A stretch of 64,000 bases of DNA from Mangifera indica (Eukaryota > Streptophyta > Magnoliopsida > Sapindales > Anacardiaceae), in contig NC_058155.1 in NCBI RefSeq assembly GCF_011075055.1, positions 1,200,501-1,264,500 on the forward strand, written 5' to 3'. Within the stretch, counting starts at the first letter, position 1. Each line of letters begins with the position of its first letter. The notes under the pieces were generated by a model that did not search any database, was not told the DNA's origin, and was given only the letters and a program-made list of their open reading frames with translations. The position numbers were made by a program, and so were the translations under genes. This document shows positions 24,641-36,650 of this stretch, in pieces.

Positions 24641-26126
24641 TGTAGAATGTTGCTGATAGAGGAATGTTGCTATCAGGGATTGAAACATGTTTAAGTGGTA
24701 TGGTTAATTAATATAAGTATTAGTTACAAATGAATTAGAATATCCCATGAATTCGCATTTGGTAATGTGTAGCTAATGATGCTAAAACCTTGCATGTATG
24801 GTTGGAAGTATGTTTGTGTAATCTGGGAATGTCGGTATATGAGTAGGACGTCAAAAATTATATACTGAATAAAGTTCATAAATCTAGAAAATTGATACTA
24901 AATGCCTGTGTGTCATCTGACATATAGTTGTGTATGCTTGAGAGGACCCCATGTTAAAGCAAGCTACAAAAATATGCGCTTGTGTGGTATAAGACATACA
25001 ACCTTGTGTCCTACCTTAAAGAAACACACTTGTGCACTTAGGGTTTTGGCTATGTGGATTAAGTAATACACCTCCATGTGTAAAGGATACACACTCGTGT
25101 ACTTTTGGAAAAATTTGAGAATAAAAACATAGAGATTAGCAAGGAAAATAGGTAGTTTGAATATGAGAATAAGAGCTTGAAAATGACTAAATTATCCCTA
25201 AAAGGGATTATTATAAGGAAAGCCAACGATAAGACTCTAACAAAGGTTGTTGTTGATGGAAATCAGTATGGATATGCCGAACCATATAGACAATGACACA
25301 AACCCTGATCAAAGTAGTTTTAGGCTAATATATATAAAATCTTGATACCTTTAGATAAATATGCACCGATAACAAGCGTTGTAGCATCCAAGATGCATAT
25401 ATAATGGAAGGAGAGGCTTGGGATCTCACTACTCTTTGATATAATATCCTTAGCCTAAGCCCAGTCAGCACATATATAAGGTACATCTTATAGGTTACAT
25501 TCAGGATATTATCTATTTTCACTAGACGTATGGGATGTCAACCTACATTATTTGGCACTAGTCATCAAAGATAACACTACCACTGAGTAATAGGCATTGG
25601 GCACTAAGATAATCTAGATAAGCATCTACGATGCTAAGAAAACATTTATAGGACCACAAATTGAGAATTAAAAGACATGTAAAAGTTATCACATATATGA
25701 TTGACTTATATGAATTACTTACTTAATAAGTTTGTATCACTCATGTGTTCTATTTGTGTGGTTTTATAGGTAAAGTTATAGAGCAATGGGGTAATAGTAG
25801 GGGATCTAGTGGGTCAGCTTATGCTAGTGCATAAGAGCAATGATGATTTCATCATTTTACCATGATATTGATGATTTATGCCTTTTGAGTTAACTCCCTT
25901 TGTTTATGCACATTTTTATGGTTGGACTTTTCAGTATTGATTTACCATGCACATAAATTTTATTCAGACTTGGTTATTTTAACTGGTTAAATAATAAATG
26001 CACTTTTGAGATTATGGAGTTTTATTTAATGAAGCATATTTCATTTAGATTCTTTGCATGTAAAATTTCAATTAGACACGACTCTTTGGGTGCGTATTCC
26101 ATATAGGGATAAGGAAGGGGTGTAAC
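24640..26126 (+). mobile_element. Gypsy LTR-like fragment
   Basis: The right end AAGGAAGGGGTGTAACA at 26110-26126 is a typical plant Gypsy LTR end. The block TTACTTACTTAATAAG, then ATCACTCATGTGTTC (about 25718-25752), matches blocks at 48592, 49203 and 50817. Phrases such as ACACACTCGTGTACTTTTGG (25083-) recur in the 47.5-51.6 kb region. No internal domain follows, so it may be a solo or truncated LTR. The left border is unknown. Confidence 0.42.
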
Positions 26127-27520
26127 ATACTGACTTTTGTATAATCCCTATAATGTCGTTAACTCAACCCATACTAACTTTGTCATCCAAAGTTTATCAC
26201 CAAACTCCCATTATGATTATTATGAGTCTTACATTTTATCTTTATACTGATAATAAACTCAAGAACATCTAGGGTACATATCATAACTTTAAGGTTAATT
26301 ATGTCTTGTCTGGTCACTAAGGAACAATTTTCCAAATCCCCAACTAATGTTGACCATATCATCTCTTGGTGAAAACACTATTATTTAGAAGTTATGTACT
26401 ATAGTTGTATGTTAGGCTGATCATACTAAATAAAATATAATAATTTGATACTTTAGCCATTTGAACACTTGTTGTGTAGTCTACTCACCTACATCACTAT
26501 TAAACTATCAAATATCATCATAACTGGGCTTTACTATGAGCTAGTACCCAACTATAGGTATGGTGTCCTTTTACGGATATGCCCTATAACAAGCAGTGTA
26601 GGGAGTACCTCATCGACACAACCTTATGACGTCTAACATACATATATCTCGAGCCTTAGATCACTTCAGGCTCATCTCAGCTTTCACCCTATAATGTAAT
26701 CCTTAAAAGACCAAGAACATTTAATCCAATAATAAAAGATTATAGCAAGAATTTGGTAAGGCATAAAACATTGAAGACACAAGCAAAAAGCAAGAGGGAT
26801 GGCGTGGCAACCAAGGTTGACATGGTAAATGATGTGGCAACAATCAAACACGTGGCAAATGGTGTGGCACATCCTTGGTGACGTGTTTACTTTTCAAAAT
26901 ATGAAAAGGAAACTTGATTAGTTGGAAACTCATGTGAAGAAAGCAAGAGAATTCAATTGGAGTTTAGTTTCCTAGTATTTCTAGATTTCTAGTTGTTTAA
27001 GAGTTATATTATTTTAAAATTCTTAGTTTTATTTTTTTTAGGAATTTTAATTAAGTTAGGATATGATTTAAGTGTTTGGATAGAATAGGAAATTTTTATT
27101 TGAATAAATTAAGGAGTGTTTAATAGGAAACCTTATGTAATTAGGACTATTAGCATTAATAGCAATAATAAGAGTCCTAATTATAAAATGAGTCCTATTT
27201 TTCTACATTTTAGGATCGTTCCTCATATAAAGGGTTATGTAAAATGAAATTAAGCAATTATAGTTTGAAGAATTATTTCATAAAGTGTTATTTACCTTTA
27301 TTTCCATTTTTATCTAAGTAATTTATTTGTTTAGGGCAAATTCCTATTAATTCTTATGATGTTGTTGTCATTATATTATATCTATGGTCTGGAAAATATG
27401 CCCTCGTCCATCGATCAAACCCTACCTCATGTAGATAAGCTCCTTGTTGTAACTTTGACATTATATAAGCCTTCACTGTTTTCCAATATAACCACACAAT
27501 TTTTGAGTTACACTTGTACT
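26127..27520. other. Unassigned, partly LTR-like non-coding sequence
   Basis: No gene seen. 26930-27350 (TTTAGTTTCCTAGTATTTC, then CTCATATAAAGGGTTATG, then long A/T-rich tracts) has the layout of a promoter and transcribed leader of an LTR, but no partner or border was found. 26820-26890 has three close copies of a GTGGCAA phrase. Confidence 0.3.
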
Positions 27521-27529
27521 TTGATCATA

Positions 27530-27812
27530 TGTCACAATGAAGGTGATGAAAACAACATCCATGGTGTATGTCTAATAAGACTTCAACCATTACAAAGATG
27601 ATAACATGATGTCAATATGAAATTATTGTCAGTTATGATACTTCACCAATTCAATCTTTAAACTTTGTCAAAAACCACCATGTTGCATGATCTTCCTTAC
27701 CTCCCACATTGAAAGCCATTAGGCAGATCTAATTATTACCATCCAATGCCACAACAATAAATAAATATCCTAAATATCGATCTTTTAAGAAAGTAGCATT
27801 AATGCAAATAAC
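27530..27812 (-). pseudogene. Mutator (MURA) transposase fragment
   Basis: On the - strand from 27812: VICINATFLKDRYLGYLFIV, then VALDGNN, a stop, ICLMAFNVGGKEDHATWWFL and TKFKD. This matches the MURA core, where family members read roughly DGTFLK...G.LFVA...DGNNQIYPLAF....E....W.WFL..L. A second block near 27570-27530 reads HHGCCFHHLHCDI, like the H.G.C..HL.NL part that follows. Two in-frame stops and a frameshift show it is dead, and only about 90 residues remain. It is the only MULE transposase trace in the window that could be related to a source of the foldback elements. Confidence 0.72.
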
Positions 27813-27834
27813 TGGGCAAATCTGTCATTGGAAT

Positions 27835-28057
27835 GCATGAATGCTATAACTTAATGTCATGAAAAAGTATTGAAGACACTAAGATTTGTATTATGTTTAA
27901 TGTAATTTATTACACTTTTGGGGGAATGTGGGAATGAATTATCTATTATGCTTTTTTGTTATCTTTATTACAAATCTAAGTGAGGAAAGTTTAATTTAAC
28001 ACGTTTCTTTGGATACCTATTCTAAGTAAGAGTATGTATCTAAAGAAGGGTGTTACA
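27835..28057 (+). mobile_element. 5' LTR remnant of the plus-strand Gypsy element
   Basis: The sequence ends GAAGGGTGTTACA at 28057, an LTR-type end. TATTATGTTTAATGTAATTT followed by ATTACACTTTTGGGGG (27891-27925) is also present as reverse complement at about 21245-21300 in the minus-strand Gypsy LTR region. Most of this LTR is missing, so the element is 5' truncated. Confidence 0.52.
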
Positions 28058-29306
28058 TTTAATGACATTATAACATGATTTTGAAAACCTAAAAGTGTAA
28101 AGTGTCTAAATGTGCATAAGTGTTTAAGTAAACACTTATGCAACACTGATGGCTCTTGCACGTCAACCACTATAAGTATTATTTTTAACCAACATTTAAA
28201 TTTTGGCTAATTTGTCTTGGTTTAAATATTGATTTCTATATAAGGAGATCTAGGAGGCTAGTAAGTAACAATTAGGATATCCCTACCCTAAAGAGGAAGT
28301 CAAAGAAAGACTAAAGGATATGCTTCTAACACAGCTATGGTGCCATAGTTTGTGAGCTTAGTGAGAAGGCAAATAATTAAGAATGTTCTCTAGGAGAACC
28401 ATAAAGCATCTAAGAGTGTAGAATATTTAGTTAAGGTTCTCCATTGTAATGAGCAACCACATATTATGGATTAGCGACTCCCCACAAGAGAGAATGAGTA
28501 GGGAGGTATAAAGGACAATTATGGTAAATGGCAACTGATAAGTGGTTTAAGGTTGTAAAGGATGTCATGAGTTTGTTTAAGATGGTAAACCATGAAAAGG
28601 TCTAATATTCTAGCTACTTACTGAAAAGTGCTATTAAAATTTGGTAACATATGTTGTGTGATACCTGTCGAGTAGATATATGTCATGGATCGATTTTAAA
28701 AAGGCTTTTGAAAGTATTTGTCTATTGATGTGTTTCTATGTTTGAGCCCAAGAGTTTATTAGCTTGAGATAAGAGTACAGGATTGTCAAAGAATACTAAA
28801 CCAAATTACATATTATTGTCTATTATGCTCTGGTGTGGCCAATATTGATAAGGGCAAAATAGAGATTTCATTAATAGGCTAAGGTTAAACGTTGCTAATG
28901 GGGAATAATCCTTTCAAATATTATGTTGAGGCTTTGAGCAAAGTTGAGAGATCAAAAACCTTGTGATTAAGGATAACCAGATCAAGCAACCTTGATCAGC
29001 AACCCTAACCTCAATGAGGATAAAAGTATAAACAATCATACATTGTTTGGTGAGATAATGATTTTGAAAAAGACTAAAAGTTGGTCGTGGATTTGATTAT
29101 GTTTGACATACCCGGTCATAATATGATTTTGACATGGACTTCATAAGCAAGTGTGTAGTTAAAATTAAGTGTAATAAAAGAAAAGTTTGGTTCTATATGG
29201 AAATAGTGATGAGATTACTTTTAGAAATGATTGAATCCTAAATATGATGATCAAAAGAATGAAAGCGAGAAAATGTAGAGTAAAAGATAAAAAGAAAGAC
29301 GAGTCT
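28058..29306 (+). pseudogene. Decayed Gypsy gag and protease region
   Basis: Near 28540-28720 the + strand gives ADKWFKVVKDVMSLFKMV, then a stop after HEKV, then YSSYLLKSAIKIW and further on CHGSILKRLLKVFVY. This follows the gag pattern W....E..F......D..KV.YA.Y.L.G.A..WW......W..F...F. Frames are broken. No clear zinc knuckle or protease motif could be read between 28850 and 29300. Confidence 0.52.
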
Positions 29307-31937
29307 ATGAGGATGTGTATCGATTATTGAGAGCTAAATAAAGTCACAGTTAAGAACAAGTACCCGTTACCCAGGATTGATGACTTATTTGATCAGTTGA
29401 AGGGATTCATGGTCTTCTTCAAGATAGATTTGAGATCTGGTTATCACCAGGTGAGAGTGACAGAGAAGGATATACCCAAGACAACTTTTCGAACGAGATA
29501 TGACCACTTTGAGTTTGTAGTGATATCATTCGGATTGACAAATACCCCTGCAGTATTTATGGATTTGATGAACATGGTATTCCATAAATGCTTGGATAAA
29601 TTTATTGTGGTATTCATTGATGATATCTTAGTGTACTCTTGTAGTCGAGAAGAGTATGAACAACACTTAAGGTTTACCCTCCAGAGGTTGAGAGAAAAAC
29701 AACTATATGCCAAATTCTCAAAATGTGAATTTTGGCTAGATAAAGTTACCTTTTTGGGGCATGTGATTTCAGCATAGGGTATATCCGTGGATCCCAATAA
29801 GATCGAGGCAATAGTTGAATGGCAAAGACCAAAGACAGTCAAGGAGGTTCGTAGTTTCCTAGGTTTGGCAGGGTATTACTAAAGGTTTGTGGAGGGATTT
29901 GTCAGATTAGCTCGATCTCTTACAACCCTCACAAAGAAAGCAACGCTATTTCAGTGGTTAGATGCTTGTGAGACAAGTTTCCAAGAATTGAAAAGAAGAT
30001 TGACTACTGCCCTTGTGTTAGCACTTCTAGAAGAAGGAGTTGAGTACGATTTATACACTAATGCCTCACACGATGGTTTAGGAGCAGTGTTGATGCAATG
30101 AGACAAGGTGATAACATATGCCTCAAGATAATTGAAAGAATTCGAAATCCGATACCTTACTCATGATTTATAGTTAGTAGTGGTGATTTTTGCTTTGAAA
30201 ATCTGGAGACACTATTTGTATAGGGTAAGATGTAATATTTATATTGACCATAAGAGCCTTAGATATTTCTTCACTTAGAAAGAGTTAAATATGAGGCAGA
30301 GGCAATGGCTAGAGTTAGTAAAAGACTATGACTGTGATATTAAATACCATCCAAGCAAGGCTAATGTGGTTGTAGATGCCCTCAGTAGAAATGTAATGAT
30401 ATCACAACTGACGGTCCAGAGAGAAATTCAGAGAGATATGGACCAAGAGTAGATTGAGCTTGTGATTGGAGCCCTTGCCAGATTAGAGATTCAACCCATT
30501 CTCATAAATGAGATTCGAGAGGCTCAAACAAGACATGAGTGGTGTCAACAGAAAATTCAAAAAGTGGAAGAGGGTCTCAAGATAGATTTTCAAGTATCAA
30601 ATGAAATTCCCAAATTCAGAGATCGAGTATATGTTCCTCAAATGACTGAATTGAGACAGAGAATTCTTATAGAGGCTCATAGTTCTCTTTACACTGCCCA
30701 CCCTAGGGGTGTAAAGATGTATCAGGATTTAAAAAGACATTTTTGGTGGTCAGGCATGAAAAGGGATATAGGTGAGTTTGTTACTAGATGTCTCACCTGT
30801 CAGCAAATTAAGGTCGAACACCAGAGACCTTCAGGGTTGCTTCAGCCTCTGCCTATTTCAGAATGGAAATGGGAGCATATCTCTATGGACTTCATTAGTG
30901 GACTCCCTAGAGCTCAGAATAGATGTAATGATATCTGGGTGATTGTTGATAGATTAACCAAGTCAGCTCATTTCATGCCCATCAAAGCTACTACTACCAC
31001 AGATCAACTAGGGAGATTATATGTTAGGGAGATTATTAGATTACATGGGGTACCCAAGACCATAGTATTTGATTGTGATACAAGATTTGTATCAGCTTTC
31101 TGGAAGAGTCTCCAAAGATCCTTGGGTACTAATTTGGCATTTAGTACAGTTTATCATCCTCAAACAGATGGTCAGACAGAGAAGGTTAATCAGATTTTGG
31201 AAGACATGTTAAGAGCTTGTTGCTTGGATCATAAAGCTACGTGGGTAGAAATGTTGCCCTTGGTGGAGTTTGCTTACAATAATATCTACCAAGCGACTAT
31301 TCAGATGGCATCTTATGAGGCATTATATGGTAAGAGGTGTCGTTTTCCTCTTCACTGGGATGAGATAGGAGAGAAAGATGTGTTATCCAGATCCCTTGGG
31401 CCCGAATTGACCTAGAAAATGATTGATGATGTCCAACTGATCAGGCAGAGAATAAAATAGGCCCAGGATCGACAGAAAAGCTATGCAGATCATCGACGTC
31501 GAGACTTGGAATTCAATGTAGGTGAATTTGTCTTTGTAAAGGTTGCTCCATTCAAGCATTTGATGAGATGCGAAAAGAAAAGAAAGCTAGCTCTCAGATT
31601 TATTGGTCCATATGAGATAATTGAAAGAGTTGGTAAAGTGGCTTACAGATTGGCCTTACCAGCGAGTATGGACCAGATTCATAATGTATTTCATGTCTCA
31701 TCGTTAAGGAAATGCCTTGGTGATTATTCCTAAGTCGTGAATACAGATGATATTAAGTTATCAAAAGATCTTAGTTATGAAGAAAGACCGATTCAGATAC
31801 TTGACAGAAGAATTAAACAACTAAGAAACCGACAGATTCCTTTAGTAAAAGTCTTATGGAGAAACCAGAAGATAGAGGAGGCTACTTGGGAAATAGAGCA
31901 AACCATGAAGGAGAAGTATCCAGAGTTGTTTTTGTGA
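29307..31937 (+). pseudogene. Gypsy pol (RT, RNase H, integrase, chromodomain-like tail), eleven stops
   Basis: One continuous frame of about 2.6 kb. Reverse transcriptase: [53 protein letters not shown], active site [16 protein letters not shown]. RNase [48 protein letters not shown]. Integrase: zinc finger H..H..C..C (AHPRGVKMYQDLKRHFWWSG, CLTCQQIK), core from SMDFISGLP through GVPKTIVFDCDTRF to ILEDMLRA. A tail at 31500-31937 contains VGEFVFVKVAP, RFIGPYEIIERVGKVAYRL and a chromodomain-like VLWRNQKIEEATWE. This order and tail fit the Tekay/Del group of chromoviruses. Stops lie at 29328, 29775, 29880, 30099, 30129, 30171, 30276, 30450, 31413, 31458 and 31731, with no frameshift. The copy cannot encode a full polyprotein. 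Confidence 0.95.
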
Positions 31938-32703
31938 ATTCCGAGGACGAAATTCTTATGAGGGGGGAAGAGTTGTAATACCCTCAGGTATGTTTTAGGG
32001 GTATTTACGTCTTTTGACCCTATTTTAGGATATTTCTAATTTTAAATATAGATATATATATATATATATTCACATGTATGTGTGTGTGTTTTTATATATA
32101 TATCTATATAAATATATAGATATGCATAAAAAAACAAAAACAAAAACAAAAAAAAAAGAGAAAAGGAGATAAAGATTATATAAAGAGAGAAAAGTCAAAA
32201 ACAAGCAACTTTCACCCTTTTTTCCATCCTCTTCTCCGCCTCTTCCAGCAGCAGCCCTCTTTATGCCATTTTCTTTTGTTTTGTGAAGATAAATAAAGGA
32301 ATTGAAGGAGTTTTGGAAGACAAAATAAGAAAAGAAAACAAAGAAGCACTTTGGAAGCCTTGGTAACCAAAAGATCTCCTTCCTTTCCCTTTAGCTATGT
32401 TTATATGCATGTTATGTGAATATGTTAGTGTGTTTTGATGTTGATTTAAAGTGGTTTTGGTGATAAAGGAAGCAAAACAAAGAGAAGGAAGTCAACTTAC
32501 AAAGATTTGACTTAAAATAAGGTAAGGGGTATCATCCTTGATATCTTGCATGTTTTAGGCTTTTGGTTCCTTGGATCTATGTTATAAATGATGATTTTGA
32601 AGTTGAGAAATGTTGTTTTTCCATTTGAGGTGTCTATGTGTGTGATTTTGTTGATGGCAGAGAGTTGGACAATATTTACAGTTTTACCACTGTGTTCGTC
32701 CTA

Positions 32704-33255
32704 TGTTTTGGCTGCCTTATCTTATGAATCATGGGTGCTATTATATCTTGTTGGAAATATCTTTGAATCCTCTTTCCAATGATATATAGTTTGTATGAAT
32801 TGGAGATCATTTGAACTATTAAATATTGTATAAACCAAAAAGACTATTTTACTAAATAAACAGTGAAGACAGTTTTTGCCACTAATTTCATCCCATGTTT
32901 TGACTGTCTTATCTAATGAGTTATGAGTACTATTATATCTTGTTAGAAATCTCTTTGAATTCTCTTTTCACTGATATATAGCTTGTATGAATTGAGGATC
33001 ATTTAGATTGTTAAATATTGTATGAACCACAAGGACTGCTTTATCAAATAAACAGAGGAGGCCGTTTTTGCCACTGATTTCATCTAACGTTTTGACTGCC
33101 TTATCTAATGAATTATGAGTGCTATTATAGCTTGTTGGAAAGCTCTTTGAATCCTCTTTTCAAAAATATATATCTTGTATGAAGTAGAAACCGTTTAGAC
33201 TGTGAAATTGTATGAAAAAAAAGGCTGCCCTGTCAAATGAACAGGGTTGTGAACA
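32704..33255. repeat. 192-bp tandem repeat inside the Gypsy LTR
   Basis: Units begin at 32704, 32896 and 33088 with GTTTTG(A/G)CTG, spaced exactly 192 bases. Shared landmarks are TTATCTAATGAATTATGAG, GATATATAG(T/C)TTGTATGAA and TTTTTGCCACT(A/G)ATTTC. The third unit is cut short. The inverted LTR copy has only two units (about 21360-21745), so the repeat number differs between copies. Confidence 0.9.
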
Positions 33256-33270
33256 GTATTTCACAGTTTT

Positions 33271-33350
33271 GGAAAGGAAAAGAAAGAAAAGAGAGGAAAG
33301 GAAAGGAAAGAAAGGAGAGAAAAAGAAAAGAAGAAGAAAAGAAAGAAAAG
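33271..33350 (+). repeat. 80-base uninterrupted purine tract
   Basis: All 80 bases are A or G, in GAAAG/GGAAA-type motifs, and the purine bias continues past a single C at 33351. It lies inside the Gypsy LTR after the 192-bp repeats. Such tracts can form triplex DNA. Confidence 0.95.
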
Positions 33351-34244
33351 CAAGAAAAGGAATTTGAGGCTCAAGATTCAAGTGTCGTCCAAGGAGTATG
33401 GTCTGATGAGTTATGAATAGATTTAGATGGAAGCAAAATTAGTAAGATATAAGACCCGCATGCATGCTATGAACTATGAGGGGGCACTTTACACTACACC
33501 GCTCGCACTAGGGCACGTCTGTAGTAGGACATAGACTTATAGTAGGGTCCGCTCATAGTAGAGCATACTCGTAGTAGAGCTTAATTCAGATTCAGAAATG
33601 GTGTAGTGAGAGAAAGGAAGAGAGCTCGAGCTTAGAAAAATGCCAAATCCCTATAGTCAGCTTCCAGAAAGTATCAAATAGACACAAAATGGGACAAAGT
33701 ATGACCCAAATAGTAAAGCATGAACTAGATTATCCCCTCGATTTCTTATGGGGGTTATGAGTGAGGTTGAGTCCTGAGAGTGAGTTAGAACAGGAAAAGA
33801 AATAGTTTACTTAATTCTTTCCCCTTACTGAGTGTTCTTATCACTCACTTCCTTTTCTTTCATGATTGCAGGTATAGGTGATCGAGGAAGCTGCGAGGCA
33901 GGGTCAGGTCAGCGTAAGTAGATCCGGCTGGAGTAGGTTATCTCTGGTTTATATTACATGCATACAGTGAAATGTTTTTATCGACTTTTGACATTTTTGA
34001 GATGATGATACAGTTGTATATGATTACTCCACGTATTTGGATGCTTTTAGATGAGTTTTCACATGAGTATATACATCTTTTGTTCGCTTCCAGATTTTCA
34101 GTTTTCTTAAAATAATTTCTAAACACTTTTCGTGATGTGTTCATGTTAAAATATTTTAAAAGAAAATAAAAATATAGACGCTTCGGATATTAATTCGTAA
34201 CATTTCTCTTTTGGTGGGTAGTACTTCTAGAGGGGAATGTTACA

Positions 34245-34544
34245 ATTTTATGGTTAGATCAAAGTCTAGTAGTGTGGTAAGGAAATTTTGTCAAACTGTA
34301 ATAAAATATAAAAATTACAATCACATTTTCTTACTGGTATGTAATTTCACAACAAATGAAATTGTCAAGCTTTAAACAAGCTCACAAGCTTAATCCACCC
34401 TACATGTCACTAATATGACATCTCAAAATTAACAATAGTAACATACAAATACAACTGTTATAATTAAAACTACATGCCTCAAGTCACTAAGTTGCATTAA
34501 ATTTCACAATGCGCATTATAAAAAATATAAACAATAATGATTTT
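34245..34544. other. Non-coding sequence next to a Copia fragment
   Basis: No gene seen. On the - strand it lies downstream of the RNase H fragment at 34545-34985 and may be that element's 3' region or LTR. No border could be defined. Confidence 0.3.
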
Positions 34545-34985
34545 AAAACAATGTCAATAAAACATTATAATTAATGAAACAAACATAACTCCCACTAACC
34601 CAAGAATAACCCAAGACTTTGATCTCCATACACTTGGATCTTTTATTGATCTTATTATTCTTTGAGTAAAACATCACCACCATGTTATCACAAAAAAATA
34701 TAATAATCCTAGTTATAGAATCCACAACTCACAATTTGAAATCATGTTCTGAACTATCTGATATAATAGTTGTGGGTCTAGTCACTGTACTCCAAGATAT
34801 ACTTGTTTGGTGAAGTCAAGTAGTGATCCCTGGTAATAAAAAAGAAAAATTGAAATCATGTTCTTGAGCCAAACTTGAGTTGATGCTCTATAGCATGCTA
34901 CAAACTCAACATACATAATAGAGCTAGCTTGTGACTAGTATTTGTTTAACGCTTTTTTGTGAAAAAACAACCTTGACTATCATGA
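34545..34985 (-). pseudogene. Copia RNase H fragment
   Basis: On the - strand: VEFVACYRAS, then TQVWLKNMIS near 34925-34850, then CDNMVVMFYSKNNKINKRSK with CMEIKVL near 34695-34625. These match the end of Copia RNase H, where family members read roughly AE..A...A..E..WLR.....L, then CDN.AA......N...H.R.KHI. A GTGGGAG purine tract follows at about 34590 as in intact elements. A duplicated GAAATCATGTTCT phrase (34739 and 34852) shows internal rearrangement. It is dead. Confidence 0.68.
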
Positions 34986-34989
34986 CGTT

Positions 34990-36256
34990 TCAATAGATAG
35001 AACACTCATTCCATAGTCAAGAATATGCTCTTGATAGAGTTAAAAATAATCATCTTGATAGAACACCTGTACAAAGGGTAGAAATGCCGATTTTGATGGT
35101 TTACACATTGAAATTTTATATAAGAAGCCTTATATCAAGATGTGCATTTCCCTTATAACTGCTATTTTCAATTCTAGAGAGTTAAATCTTGATTTTCAAC
35201 CTAATCCCTCTAAATCAGAGGATCTAAAGCATTAAGTTTGAGTGAATTGTTTCATTTCTTTGAAGTCCAAGTAAATAGATCTCCCTTTGTCTAAGAGTAG
35301 TAATTTTATATGTGATTCATGTTAATGTGATTAGGTTGGAATTTAAATTGATATACCTAGAGTTAACCGTGATCTTAAGTATGTTACATATAGTGGATGT
35401 AAGAATTTATGATCTTCAAACAACAGAATCATCAATTACAATTTTTTAAAATATTGAAAAAACATAAATCCCTACATAAATCTCTCTCGTAGATTAATTA
35501 AACAACAAACATACATATAGGCACTCAGAGAGTGCTTATAGAAATTATATTTGCGTTGACGACTCTTTTGTTTTTCACAGTCGTTGGAAGGTGTAGAAAT
35601 TGCTTTAAAACCAAACGTAGATCCGTACCTCAATATCTACACAAAGCACAATCGAATCTGAATGGAGGGCAGAATAGTTCATATCAACCTGTTAGAGCGC
35701 AATGCATATGTAGGGTGTTTGGGATGTACAGACATGACACTATTTTTGTATTGGCCGCAACATGATCACATGGATCAAGAGCATTATTGCTTGAGAAGAA
35801 ACACAAGGAATAAGAAGTCAACCTCAACATTTGTAACAATTAAATTTAGATAATTTTATATAGTCAATCTTGGATTTTTGATGTCATACCAAACATTTCT
35901 TTAGGAGAAACTTATGTTAGGGAGTTGTCATTTCTTAGAGACAACCTTGTATTTTTGCCATCACATGAGACATTTTTTAAGGGAAAACTATATTATTGAA
36001 GTTATATTTCCCTGCATTTACTAGCCGTAGGGATTGGTGGTGGACTTTATCCTCGTACATTGACCTTTCATATAAGAGAGGTTATGTTATTCAAATCCTA
36101 ATATTTTGTAAAGAAAATCTTTCTTTTTACCACTTAAACTAACCCATAGGGTCTTATTCTTCTCTTTTTTTTTCTAAATGAATTTTACTCTTAACTCCCC
36201 AACAAACTCTTTTTTTCAACACACACACACACTTAGTGCTAAAATTATTTTGTTTT
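34990..36256. other. Unassigned non-coding sequence
   Basis: 35532-35853 has two overlapping short frames without family resemblance. A TTTTTCACAG splice-acceptor-like string at 35571-35580 precedes GTCGTTGGAAGG but no partner exon was seen. The stretch may be retrotransposon leader. Nothing can be named. Confidence 0.3.
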
Positions 36257-36650
36257 GTTTGTCAAGGAATAAAAGATTTCAATAATCTTCTATTATCATG
36301 TGACAAATAAAATAAGAGGTAATATTCACTTTATATATTAAAAGATTACTAATATAGTTTTAATTTTGTTATAATTATATTTTTATTAATTTTTTGGAAC
36401 TAAAATAACTTAATTTTCAATTAATATAACAAGTAACATGAAAATATTTTAAAATAATTATACTGAGGGCGTTTAAGTAAAATAATTTCTTAATATTTTT
36501 TTATTACTTCCAACCAAACAAAATAATTATTTATATTTATCAATTTTTATCAAAATTGATCAAATATTGTAACAATTTATACCTAATAATTTTTAAAATA
36601 ATTTATATAATCTTTCATTTTTTATAATAAATAGTACTTATACAAACCGT
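36257..36650. mobile_element. Weak relative of the PIF/Harbinger-like MITE
   Basis: The middle part (AATTTTCAATTAATATAACA, ATATTTTAAAATAATTATA, then TTACTTCCAACCAAAC) follows the order of the copies at 5321-5823 and 11095-11501. Clear ends and a TTA duplication were not found, so the borders are approximate. Confidence 0.4.

Larger units (their letters stand above)
31974..34244 (+). mobile_element. 3' LTR of the plus-strand Gypsy element
   Basis: A polypurine tract AGGGGGGAAGAG lies at 31961-31972, directly before TGTAATACCCTCAGG at 31974. The end is read at AGGGGAATGTTACA, 34231-34244, giving terminal TGTAAT/GTTACA inverted ends and a length of 2271 bp. It carries a TA/GT microsatellite (32047-32123), a 192-bp tandem repeat (32704-33255), an 80-base all-purine run, and the recurring TTACTGAGTGTTC, then TCACTCACTTCC, then GCAGGTA block at 33824-33876. 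The first 1.1 kb has a close inverted copy at 21345-22465. Confidence 0.82.

Noticed and set aside
29444..29842. 132-codon frame antisense to the Gypsy reverse transcriptase
   Set aside because: The + strand frame shows full reverse transcriptase motifs; the antisense frame has none.
17205..34244. The two Gypsy regions as halves of one element split by inversion
   Set aside because: Both contain RNase H and integrase sequence, so they are separate elements.
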